The notes under the pieces were generated by a model. That model was given only the letters and a program-made list of their open reading frames with translations, was not told the origin of the DNA and made no database searches. DNA of 64,000 nt from an uncultured OCS116 cluster bacterium (GTDB taxonomy: Bacteria > Pseudomonadota > Alphaproteobacteria > Rhizobiales > TMED25), in NCBI GenBank assembly GCA_902613795.1, contig CACMIP010000003.1:65110-129109 (forward strand), in the 5' to 3' direction. The position numbers and the translations under genes are program-made. This document shows, piece by piece, positions 35,987 to 44,311 of the stretch. Within the stretch, counting starts at the first letter, position 1; each line of letters opens with the position of its first letter.

Positions 35987-37081
35987 CTATATTTTATATT
36001 TTTCAACTTTATTCTCATCGATTTCTATACCAAGCCCTGGACCTGATTTTAGTATAATTTTCCCATCTTGAATAGTCATAGGGTTTTTGATGATATCGTC
36101 AGCGAGGTATTGGATGCTAACATTGCTGAACCAATCAAGCTTACTTGCTACATGAGATATGTGACCTATCGTAGCGGCACTAACGGATGAGTCTCCAGCT
36201 TTACCACTAATATTCACATGCATATTCTGCTCCTTCATATATTCGACGGCTAAGAGTAAAGCTTTAATTCCACCAAATTTTATCAATTTTAAACTCGCAC
36301 CATCAGCTGCATCCATTTTTTTGTGAAGAATAAGATCTGATTGCGAGTGTATTCCTTCATCTGCGCTTAGTGGAATATCCATAAGAGAATTACATTTTTT
36401 CATGGTCTCAACATCGTAACCATTTACTGGTTGCTCCACATAATCCAGGACAGCGCGATCTATTTTCGAGCATAACTCTAGGGCATCTTTTGATGAATAT
36501 CCTGCATTAGCGTCTGCTGTAAGTTGGATATGTTCGCCCAGGACCCGTCTTAAATTTTCAGCCCTAGATAAATCTTCAGGGATTGTATTTGCTCCCACTT
36601 TTATTTTAAATGCAGAAAAGCCATCATCTTTCACTTTTTTTGCTTCATCTGTCTCATTTTTCGCCCCTGCAATACGCCAAATAATGGGAAGTTCTTCTCG
36701 CTGCTTTATTCCAATTAGTTCAGAGAAAGTTTTTTTCTGAGTTTTGGCTAATAGGTCTAACAATGCAACTTCTATTGCGGATTTTGCGGCGTAGTTTCCA
36801 TAGATTGATCGTTGTATCAGTTCATATATCTCTCCAACATTCTCTATTTCCTTGTTTATGATCTCATTTTTAATATATTCAAGGGCTAATATCATTCCGG
36901 CTGAACTCTCCCCAGTCATAGACAGAGATGAAGCTGCCTCACCCCATCCCGAGATATCGTCAGTACTTTTAACTTTTACAAGTATGCTATTGCTTTTTTC
37001 AATTATAACTTTCGACATACGTATTGTCTCTTGGAGCGGGAGGGCAATATTATGAATTGTAATTTCTTTAATCTTTAACAT
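35987..37081 (-). CDS. Enolase-superfamily protein, muconate-lactonizing/epimerase (MLE) subgroup, copy A
   Basis: A 364-residue member of the mandelate racemase/muconate-lactonizing family. The first catalytic lysine pair is in FSAFKIKVG, metal ligands are Asp in LTADANAG, Glu in DYVEQPVNG and Asp/Glu in LSADEGIH, and the second lysine is in ASLKLIKFGG. This K-D-E-D-K set is typical of the MLE subgroup (cycloisomerases, dipeptide epimerases, succinylbenzoate synthases). ATG 37081 is chosen; no good ribosome site is visible for it or the earlier TTG. Paralogue of 40506-41609. Confidence 0.85.
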   Translation of the reverse strand: MLKIKEITIHNIALPLQETIRMSKVIIEKSNSILVKVKSTDDISGWGEAASSLSMTGESSAGMILALEYIKNEIINKEIENVGEIYELIQRSIYGNYAAKSAIEVALLDLLAKTQKKTFSELIGIKQREELPIIWRIAGAKNETDEAKKVKDDGFSAFKIKVGANTIPEDLSRAENLRRVLGEHIQLTADANAGYSSKDALELCSKIDRAVLDYVEQPVNGYDVETMKKCNSLMDIPLSADEGIHSQSDLILHKKMDAADGASLKLIKFGGIKALLLAVEYMKEQNMHVNISGKAGDSSVSAATIGHISHVASKLDWFSNVSIQYLADDIIKNPMTIQDGKIILKSGPGLGIEIDENKVEKYKI

Positions 37082-37092
37082 GTGATTTTGGT

Positions 37093-38322
37093 TCAAAAAT
37101 TTATTTTAAGCCTGCGTATGTTTAGCAACATCCAACTAAAGAATAAAATCTCAATAATTATTAACATACCAAATGCATAATTATAAGCAACCACTGGATA
37201 TGCACCAGATTCATCAGGTCCCCATAGATCTAATATATAACCAATGCCGAACTGAATAATAAAAACTAATAAGAATGTTGAGACTGCGATGGTTGATATA
37301 GATCTTGCTGAATAGCCTGAGTGGTATGTTTTATTAAGTATGGGATGCACTAAAACACCTATATTTCCAGTAAGTCCTAAAATAACCCATTGCCAATAGC
37401 CATCTGTATCAATATTTAGTGCAAAGAAAATTTGAACAATAAAAAGCATCATCAATCCTGTAGCAAGGTATTTTGCTCTGTTGACACCTTTTTTAGATAA
37501 ATAATCTACTAAGGCACCATTGCCGAGTGTTCCAAAGGACATTGCTATAGCAACAATTAAGAGTCTCAAGCCAATCTCTTCTTGCGACAGACCGGCAACA
37601 TCAGCCATCCATCCATTTGCCCATAGCCCCTGAATAGTAAAAAAACTTGCTAAACCTAGAGCTGAGACGGGTGCGAGTGTATAAAAATTTTTATTTTTTA
37701 TGATCTGCATATAGACGTAAAAATTAGACTCATCACTGGATTGGTTTTCACTTTTTTTGTTGGGCATTGATAGGATAACCACGGAAAGTAGTATTAGGCA
37801 GATTATAAAACCTATGAAAAATAGATCTCTCCATTCATAGAAGTTCATGAATATTTGTAGAGGCTTGGTGGATAATATAGCTCCAATGGAACCACTAAAT
37901 AATATCATACCGTTTGCAGTTGCCCAAAATTGACTAGGAAACCATATTGTTACGGATTTTAACGCTGTAGTCAGGCAAGATCCAATACCCAAGCCGAGAA
38001 AGGCCCGACCAATAACAAGCATATAATAACTATCTGCATATGTTGTAATGATGCATCCAATTATTGCTAGGATAATTTCGCCAATATATATTTTTTTTGG
38101 ACCATATTTATCCAAAAGAATGGCTAGAGGAATATATTGGGCGGCCCCAGCGAAGAAAAAAATACTTGTTAAAAAACCAATCTCAGTTGCATTTAGTGAA
38201 AATGTTTGTGTTAATTCTGGGGCCAATATTGCATTCGTATTTCGCAGGAAGAAAGATAATAAATAGCCCACTCCAAATGGTAATATAATAATAAAAATAA
38301 GTTTTAATTTATTGTAGACCAT
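37093..38322 (-). CDS. MFS transporter, organic-anion type
   Basis: A 12-TM major facilitator of about 409 residues using the ATG at 38322; an earlier ATG at 38340 would add six residues. Features are LLSFFLRNTNAILAPELTQ in TM1, the loop LDKYGPKKIYI after TM2 (motif A variant) and GRAFLGLGIGSCLTTALKS in TM4. The family (nitrate/oxalate-formate/hexuronate-like) imports organic anions. It ends just inside the enolase A gene start area. It faces the PanE-like gene. Confidence 0.82.
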   Translation of the reverse strand: MVYNKLKLIFIIILPFGVGYLLSFFLRNTNAILAPELTQTFSLNATEIGFLTSIFFFAGAAQYIPLAILLDKYGPKKIYIGEIILAIIGCIITTYADSYYMLVIGRAFLGLGIGSCLTTALKSVTIWFPSQFWATANGMILFSGSIGAILSTKPLQIFMNFYEWRDLFFIGFIICLILLSVVILSMPNKKSENQSSDESNFYVYMQIIKNKNFYTLAPVSALGLASFFTIQGLWANGWMADVAGLSQEEIGLRLLIVAIAMSFGTLGNGALVDYLSKKGVNRAKYLATGLMMLFIVQIFFALNIDTDGYWQWVILGLTGNIGVLVHPILNKTYHSGYSARSISTIAVSTFLLVFIIQFGIGYILDLWGPDESGAYPVVAYNYAFGMLIIIEILFFSWMLLNIRRLKINF

Positions 38323-38389
38323 GATTTTATTACATGGCATTATTTGTAAATGCTGTCTACTACTTTGTGAAAATGGGATGAGGATAAAG

Positions 38390-39421
38390 ATGAAAAAGAA
38401 AATTGCAATAATCGGTACAGGCGCCAATGGTAGCTGCGTTTCTGCAGATCTAATTAGTAATGGTTTGGATGTAAAAATGATTGATCAGTGGCCTGAGCAT
38501 GTTGAAAAGATGCGAAAAGATGGACTTAAGATTGAAATGCCGAACCGAACATTAGAAGTCAATGTTGATGCTTATCATTTATGTGACGTAGCAACATTTA
38601 CCGAGAAGTTTGACATTGTTCTAGTTTTTGTCAAAGCATATGATACGGCTTGGACATGCGAACTAATAAAGCCATACTTAGCTGATGATGGAATCTTGGT
38701 AGGAGTTCAAAATTGTATGATGGCAGAACAAATTTCTGAAATAGTTGGTTCGCACAGGACCATAGGATGTGTTGCTGAGCTATCGTCTGAATTGTTTGAC
38801 CCAGGGTCAGTTAAAAGAAATACTCCCCCTGAGGGAACATGGTTTGGTCTTGGTGCGCTGACCCCTGAAATGAAAAGTAGAATTGCAGATGTTGAAGAAG
38901 TACTGAAATTTGCTGGCAAGGTCGGCATAAGTGATGCAATTTTATCAGCAAAATGGATGAAATTAATTGTTAATGCAATGGGAATGGGGATAAAGGCCAT
39001 TGGGGATCTGCGGCCTGCTGAAGCTTTTGAAATGGATGGTATGAGAGACCTTATGCTGAAGGCCGGAGAGGAAGCACTTAAGGTTGGTGAAGGTCTAGGT
39101 TATAAATTAGAGCCAATTATGGGATTAACCCAAGAAGAAATTAATACATCAAACAGAGTCCAGGAACTCTTGCTTGATACTATCACAAAACATGTCGGTC
39201 CTACGGCATTAAATACCGTACTGCAAGATCATAGGAAAGGACGCCTGAGTGAAGTTGACCTTATCAATGGATGGGTATCTGAAGGCGGCCAAAAACTTGG
39301 TATTGAAACTCCAATTAATGATAAAATTGTCGAAGTGACAAAGAGGATTTATGCAGGTGAAGTGACATCATCAAAAAACCTCGTAGAGGATGTCATAAGC
39401 TCACTTAAAGGTAAAATTTAA
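38390..39421 (+). CDS. Ketopantoate-reductase-like (ApbA/PanE) dehydrogenase
   Basis: A 343-residue NAD(P)-dependent 2-oxo-acid reductase. The Rossmann motif is IAIIGTGANGSCVSADLI and the catalytic Lys/Asn region is AKWMKLIVNAMGMG; the C-terminal helical domain follows. ATG 38390 is preferred because AGGA stands five bases upstream. A true panE is possible but its place in a catabolic cluster, away from panB/panC at 56-58 kb, argues for another 2-oxo or 3-oxo substrate. It is one of four same-strand genes up to 42.5 kb. Confidence 0.8.
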   Translation: MKKKIAIIGTGANGSCVSADLISNGLDVKMIDQWPEHVEKMRKDGLKIEMPNRTLEVNVDAYHLCDVATFTEKFDIVLVFVKAYDTAWTCELIKPYLADDGILVGVQNCMMAEQISEIVGSHRTIGCVAELSSELFDPGSVKRNTPPEGTWFGLGALTPEMKSRIADVEEVLKFAGKVGISDAILSAKWMKLIVNAMGMGIKAIGDLRPAEAFEMDGMRDLMLKAGEEALKVGEGLGYKLEPIMGLTQEEINTSNRVQELLLDTITKHVGPTALNTVLQDHRKGRLSEVDLINGWVSEGGQKLGIETPINDKIVEVTKRIYAGEVTSSKNLVEDVISSLKGKI

Positions 39422-39422
39422 A

Positions 39423-40493
39423 ATGTCCCAGAAAGAACTTGGTTTAGCAGTTATTGGTTCTGGAAGGATTGGATCTCTGAGAGCGATCTTAGCATCCGGT
39501 CACCCTGCCGTAAAATATTTAGGAGTTTCTGATATAAATATTGAAAATGCAAAAAAACTCGCAGCCAAATCCAATGCTCAAAAATTTACAGATGACAATC
39601 ATGAATTAATCTCAGATCCGAATGTCAATGTTGTGATTGTGTCGACAAGTGAGCATGAACATTTTGACTCAGTAATGCATGCGCTTGAATTAGGTAAGCC
39701 GGTTTTAGTTGAAAAACCAATAGCACTTTCGGTTGATGAGGCTGATAAAATGATAAAAAAATCTGAAGAGACAGGAACATTATTCAGAGTCGGTTATGCT
39801 CAACGTTTCAAAAGAAGATATCTCTCAGGTAAAGATCAGCTGCTTGAAGGACGAATTGGAAACATCCTATCTATTTCGGCGCGGGCTTGCAATACACGTG
39901 CACAAGGCATTGAAATATTGAAGAGGTCAAGTACGGCCACACCTGTGGTAGATGTTCTAACGTATTGGGTTGATGTTGCGTGTTGGTACCTTGATGGCAT
40001 TGAGCCAGTTGAAGTCACTGCTCGAGGTGCGGGAACGGTTTTTCGAGAAGCAGGTTTTGATGTAAATGATACTACATGGAGTTTAATCAAATTTGATAAT
40101 GGTGCAATCGTAAACTTAGGCGTATTTTTTGCGCTTCCTTCGCACTCTCCACAGTTAGGTATGGGTGTAAGATTTGAGGTATATGGGGATGATGGTGCAT
40201 TAATTCTAAATGATGATCATACAGATGAGTTGTTAATTACAAATAACGGTATACCTCATGCCTATATTCCTGATCTTGAATTTAATACTGCATTTTTATC
40301 TAGCTCAACCCCCGGTAATTGGCATCTTGGAGATTATTGGGGTCCTGTGGCTGATGAGACTCGCGTCTGGTTAGACCACTTATCAATGGATCGACCATGC
40401 CCAATTGCAACACCCACAGATGCAAGAAAGAATTTAATAATTACACTTGCAATGGAAGAGTCTGCGAAGTTGAATAATACAATCAAATTATGA
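39423..40493 (+). CDS. Gfo/Idh/MocA-family oxidoreductase
   Basis: A 356-residue NAD(P)-dependent dehydrogenase with an N-terminal Rossmann domain (AVIGSGRIGSLRA) and the family's EKPIALSVDEAD lysine-proline motif, then a C-terminal catalytic domain. Such enzymes oxidise sugars, inositols and sugar acids. It starts one base after the PanE-like stop and its own stop is 12 nt before the enolase B gene, so these form one transcription unit. Substrate unknown. Confidence 0.88.
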   Translation: MSQKELGLAVIGSGRIGSLRAILASGHPAVKYLGVSDINIENAKKLAAKSNAQKFTDDNHELISDPNVNVVIVSTSEHEHFDSVMHALELGKPVLVEKPIALSVDEADKMIKKSEETGTLFRVGYAQRFKRRYLSGKDQLLEGRIGNILSISARACNTRAQGIEILKRSSTATPVVDVLTYWVDVACWYLDGIEPVEVTARGAGTVFREAGFDVNDTTWSLIKFDNGAIVNLGVFFALPSHSPQLGMGVRFEVYGDDGALILNDDHTDELLITNNGIPHAYIPDLEFNTAFLSSSTPGNWHLGDYWGPVADETRVWLDHLSMDRPCPIATPTDARKNLIITLAMEESAKLNNTIKL

Positions 40494-40505
40494 TACTGCT
40501 CGTAT

Positions 40506-41609
40506 ATGTTTAAAATAAAAAATATTGAGACATACATAATCCAGGTACCGCTTTTGGTGCCACTAAAAATGTCAGGAGTGCATATTGAGCATTGCGATAA
40601 TACAGTTGTAAAAATAACCGCGAATAACGGAAAAGTTGGTTGGGGAGAGGCACCTTATGCTCCTTTTTTTAACGGTGAAACATCTCGCGGTATGGTTGCT
40701 GCAATTGATTTTATGAAAGATAGATTACTAGGAAAAGAAATTCTGCAACAAAGTGATATTAAAGACGTATTATCATCAACAATCTATGGAAACTCGGGCG
40801 CTAAATCTGCAATTGATATGGCATTATATGATTTATCTGGTAAATCAGAGGATAAACCACTATACGAAACTCTCGGCGGAGCAAAGAGAGATAAGGTTCC
40901 AATGATTTGGCTGGTTGCTGGTGGTGATGATGAGTTTAAGTTGCTGGCAGAAAAAGTCGACCAAGGTTTTGTTTCTTTCAAGGTTAAAGTAGGCACAAAT
41001 AATGTTCACGAGGATATAGAGAGATCCTATCAGGCTCAAAGAATTCTTGATCATAATTATACGCTTTCAGCGGATGCCAACCAGGGTTTTAATAGAAGCG
41101 ATGCATTAATTTTTGCTTCAAAGACGGGTGATATCGGATTGGACTTTTTTGAACAGCCGGTAACTGGAAAAGATATTGATACAATGGTGGAATGCAACGC
41201 AAGATCGTATGCACCTATTGGTGTGGATGAAGGAATCCACAATATTGATGATATAAAGATACATCACGATCGTAAGGCGGCAAATGGCGGCAGCCTAAAA
41301 ATGATCAAATTTGGAGGCGTGGCGCAATTATTTGAAGCCGCAAATCTGATGCATTCATATGACATGCATATAAATCTTGCTGGAAAAGCTGCAAACACAT
41401 CAATTGGAAGTGCGGCGATAGCCCACTTCACCAGAGCACTCCCATCTCTTGACTGGGATGCGAGTTTATCTAGTCAATATTTGTCAGATGATATAGCAGA
41501 AAATCCAGTCAAAGTTATTGAAGGTCACATAATCACTCCCGACGACGGTCCTGGCCTCGGAATAAATATTGATGAAGATAAATTAAACCAATACAGTATT
41601 AAATTGTAA
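40506..41609 (+). CDS. Enolase-superfamily protein, MLE subgroup, copy B
   Basis: A 367-residue member of the same subgroup as copy A, and clearly its paralogue (ALYDL/ALLDL; SADANQGF/TADANAGY; VDEGIHN/ADEGIHS; GGSLKMIKFGG/GASLKLIKFGG; the shared end GPGLGI.ID). Lysine pair is in FKVKVGTNN, metal ligands Asp in SADANQGF, Glu in FFEQPVTG and Asp/Glu in GVDEGIH, second lysine in SLKMIKFGG. Probably epimerises or isomerises the sugar/carboxylic acid made by the neighbouring oxidoreductases. Followed after 18 nt by the DMT carrier. Confidence 0.85.
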   Translation: MFKIKNIETYIIQVPLLVPLKMSGVHIEHCDNTVVKITANNGKVGWGEAPYAPFFNGETSRGMVAAIDFMKDRLLGKEILQQSDIKDVLSSTIYGNSGAKSAIDMALYDLSGKSEDKPLYETLGGAKRDKVPMIWLVAGGDDEFKLLAEKVDQGFVSFKVKVGTNNVHEDIERSYQAQRILDHNYTLSADANQGFNRSDALIFASKTGDIGLDFFEQPVTGKDIDTMVECNARSYAPIGVDEGIHNIDDIKIHHDRKAANGGSLKMIKFGGVAQLFEAANLMHSYDMHINLAGKAANTSIGSAAIAHFTRALPSLDWDASLSSQYLSDDIAENPVKVIEGHIITPDDGPGLGINIDEDKLNQYSIKL

Positions 41610-41627
41610 ATTTATAATCTGAAAAAA

Positions 41628-42527
41628 ATGGCTCAAATAAAAATTATTGATGACTCAACCAAGGGTACGCTATTCACCTTTGGTTTCATTCTGACAGTGC
41701 CATTTATTGAGGCATCTGTAAAACTTCTCGGCGATGCCATGGCGCCTCCGCAGGTTTCTTTTACCAGATTCATGCTACATGTTGTAGTATTGAGCGTTTA
41801 TATATATTTGTATCTTCCAAAAGAGGAGTGGATCGCCAAACCTAGCTGGCCGTTATTAGTGAGAGGTATTCTTGCAAGTCTTGGGACATTATGTGTCTAT
41901 GCCGGATTATCAGTTCTCCCACTTGTGGATGCTGTTGCTATTTTTTTCATACAACCCATCATTATAACTGCTTTGTCATCTATACTATTGAGAGAAAAAG
42001 TGGGCATTTATAGGTGGATTGCTGTTTTGGCTGGAATGGGTGGAGCTCTGCTTGTGATCGGACCAAATTTTGATGATGTTGGATGGGGCGCAGTATTTCC
42101 AGCCCTAGCGGCATTATTTCACGGTCTCTCAGCATTGATGGCAAGAAAATGGGCAAATGCAGCAAGACTTCCCGTGTTTCAATATTATACGGCAATTACA
42201 GCAGTTATCATGATGACAGCTATATTCATTTTTGGTGGTATTACAGGATATGATCGCGTTGCACTTATAATGCCAGACACATTCCAATGGTTTTTACTGG
42301 CAGTTATAGCTTTTGGATCAATTATAACAAATTTACTACTAACGCAGGCATTCAGGATAACCCCATCATCAATTATTGCACCATTTCTATACTTACAAAT
42401 CATTGGATCAACAATTATGGGATATTATATTTTTAATCAACTACCGAGTTCGCAAACTATTTTTGGGGCATGTCTTGTCATATTAGCAGGTCTTGCAATA
42501 TGGTGGAGAGAGAGTAGATCAGTCTGA
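41628..42527 (+). CDS. EamA/DMT-family transporter
   Basis: A 299-residue protein with ten likely membrane helices in two EamA repeats (about residues 12-145 and 155-295), including the usual PLVDAVAIFFIQPIII and PSSIIAPFLYLQIIGS helices. It is the last gene in the PanE-like/Gfo/enolase unit. Such carriers export or import metabolites. It ends one base from the convergent cupin gene. Confidence 0.88.
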   Translation: MAQIKIIDDSTKGTLFTFGFILTVPFIEASVKLLGDAMAPPQVSFTRFMLHVVVLSVYIYLYLPKEEWIAKPSWPLLVRGILASLGTLCVYAGLSVLPLVDAVAIFFIQPIIITALSSILLREKVGIYRWIAVLAGMGGALLVIGPNFDDVGWGAVFPALAALFHGLSALMARKWANAARLPVFQYYTAITAVIMMTAIFIFGGITGYDRVALIMPDTFQWFLLAVIAFGSIITNLLLTQAFRITPSSIIAPFLYLQIIGSTIMGYYIFNQLPSSQTIFGACLVILAGLAIWWRESRSV

Positions 42528-42528
42528 T

Positions 42529-43068
42529 TTAATAGCTGCTATGCGAGGAAATAAAAAGTTCACATACACTATCTGTTCTATTACTCCAGGCGTGGTTTCC
42601 TCCAAGATTGACTATGGTATCACCCTGATTTAGCTGAACTTGATCTTCGTCTAAAATTAAAAAGATAGAGCCTTTCATTACGTAAATATAATCTAAAGAA
42701 TTATTTTTGTGCATATATGGATGCTTTGAATTTTTGGCACTGAAGAGTTCGATTGAATTAATGGATTTGTAAAAATTTTTGACATCCTCTCTTGTAACTT
42801 TGTTGATGTACTCCTTTTCAGGGGGTATAGTCACAAATCTACATATTGATCCTGATTTTGGAGGTATCAGGCTGTGTGGGTAACTGTCACTTTCCTCTTT
42901 CGCGTCGCTACCAAAATTAGCAGGGCTGCGCAATGTCGCCCATATTTTTGTTGATTTATATCCTGGTCTAGCATTATCGGTAATGATATCTTCAGCAATT
43001 CCATCACTTATCTTTCTTATTTCGCCATTTGGAAGTTGCCCAATTACTATTCGCCTTATGTCAGTCAT
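42529..43068 (-). CDS. Single-domain cupin, copy 1 of a tandem pair
   Basis: A 179-residue protein whose C-terminal half is a cupin barrel (about 100-175): HKNNSLDYIYVMKGSI, then LDEDQVQLNQGDTIVNLGGNHAWSN. An N-terminal region (about 1-95) has no known fold. ATG 43068 is chosen, with GGTGG about seven bases before it; TTG and ATG codons farther upstream also fit, and all overlap the end of the neighbouring cupin gene. The pair are paralogues. Confidence 0.75.
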   Translation of the reverse strand: MTDIRRIVIGQLPNGEIRKISDGIAEDIITDNARPGYKSTKIWATLRSPANFGSDAKEESDSYPHSLIPPKSGSICRFVTIPPEKEYINKVTREDVKNFYKSINSIELFSAKNSKHPYMHKNNSLDYIYVMKGSIFLILDEDQVQLNQGDTIVNLGGNHAWSNRTDSVCELFISSHSSY

Positions 43069-43609
43069 TATCATCACCACCAATCATAATAAAGAGCATT
43101 TCGTTTGGCCCATGACTATTATCCCATGAATGAAAATGACCAAGCTGAACAATTATGTCACCCTCATACATGACTAATTCGTCTTCGGGTAAAACATGGG
43201 TTCTTTTGCCCTTTGTCACAACACCATAATCAACCGTGCGGGTGCGATGCATATTCCAATGCTTCTCACTTTTCATTTTTTCAGAGAGTCCTGTTCTATT
43301 CATCGACGCAAAAAATTCATCTGCTTTTTCTTGGTCAATTTTTTTATTATCTTCTTTCTTTGACTCAATAACCCTAAAGTGTGCGCCATTTAATGGTGGC
43401 GAGTGAGAGAGCGGTCTATCTGCGCCGTCTGAATGATTTAATATATCAACCGGGCAGTTATCAAATGTCCAGATTTCATTAAAATAGATTGTTGAACCAC
43501 CACCTCGATTATACTGGTAGGGGTTTTCAGTATCTGACACAACATAAGATCGGCCGTCCTCCCTGTTTCCTACAATTACCCTTCTCGGTGGTTTTGGTTG
43601 TGGGCTCAT
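43061..43609 (-). CDS. Single-domain cupin, copy 2 of a tandem pair
   Basis: A 182-residue protein with the same architecture as the next gene: an N-terminal part (RVIVGNREDGRSYVV) and a cupin barrel with MHRTRTVDYGVVTKGKRTHV, later YEGDIIVQLGHFHSWDN. It begins just 7 nt after the cyclase gene and overlaps the other cupin by several bases. The two cupins plus cyclase form one unit. Substrate unknown. Confidence 0.8.
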   Translation of the reverse strand: MSPQPKPPRRVIVGNREDGRSYVVSDTENPYQYNRGGGSTIYFNEIWTFDNCPVDILNHSDGADRPLSHSPPLNGAHFRVIESKKEDNKKIDQEKADEFFASMNRTGLSEKMKSEKHWNMHRTRTVDYGVVTKGKRTHVLPEDELVMYEGDIIVQLGHFHSWDNSHGPNEMLFIMIGGDDND

Positions 43610-43615
43610 TGGATC

Positions 43616-44302
43616 TTACATATCAAAAACTGCTACCGCCCTTACTGGCGAGCCTGTTCCACCCCTCCAAGCTAACGGTAGACAAATGAATGTGAATTCC
43701 CCCCTCCCAAGTAGTTTCTCGAGATTACACAAGCTCTCCAGATGTGTGATATTTACCTCATGACATATTTTATGTACGAGCGAATTTACATCTCCAATTG
43801 GGCCCGGTCGCATCGAGTCGATACCAAAATGTACGAAACCCTGTTCTGCGATCCATTTTGTTGCCTCAATATTCACTCCAGGGTTATCGGTTGAATAAGC
43901 AGCTGATGGGAAAGTCCTCTCGTGATGGCCTGTGCAAAGTAGTAAAGTTCCATTTTCTGGAATCGGTTGGTCTGTTTTTTTAACGGCTTCTTCCAAATCT
44001 GAGGACGTTATCTCTGATTTTGGTTCTACGTGTCGTAAATCGATACAAATACCTTTCACAATACAATTTTCAAGTGGATATTCATTAATTGGCGTCCCAT
44101 CAATACTAAAATGTCTTGGGGCATCAATATGTGTCCCCCCATGGTCAGGCATCGAAAAATAATGCACAGAGTTCCCTTGGATATTGCCAGAGTCTGCAAA
44201 AGCTTCTTCGTGACTTTTCCAAACACCATGAATGATAGGAGGCTGTCCTGGGTATTGTGGGGTGCGGTGATATAGCTCACGGCTTAAGTCTATTATTTCC
44301 AT
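43616..44302 (-). CDS. Cyclase/kynurenine-formamidase-like metal hydrolase
   Basis: A 228-residue enzyme of the cyclase (KynB) family. The metal site HGGTHIDAPRHF (HxxxHxD) is intact, with LLLCTGHHERT and the C-terminal PLAWRGGTGSPVRAVAVF. Family members hydrolyse N-formylkynurenine or lactone/isatin rings. It follows the amidase gene after 9 nt and precedes the two cupins, so it belongs to a hydrolysis cluster of amide or lactam-type compounds; the substrate is not known. Confidence 0.88.
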   Translation of the reverse strand: MEIIDLSRELYHRTPQYPGQPPIIHGVWKSHEEAFADSGNIQGNSVHYFSMPDHGGTHIDAPRHFSIDGTPINEYPLENCIVKGICIDLRHVEPKSEITSSDLEEAVKKTDQPIPENGTLLLCTGHHERTFPSAAYSTDNPGVNIEATKWIAEQGFVHFGIDSMRPGPIGDVNSLVHKICHEVNITHLESLCNLEKLLGRGEFTFICLPLAWRGGTGSPVRAVAVFDM

Positions 44303-44311
44303 ATTAATCTC

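Noticed and set aside
38390..39421. panE for pantothenate synthesis
   Set aside because: The family fits, but the genes around it are catabolic and panB/panC lie 17 kb or more away; the name was withheld.
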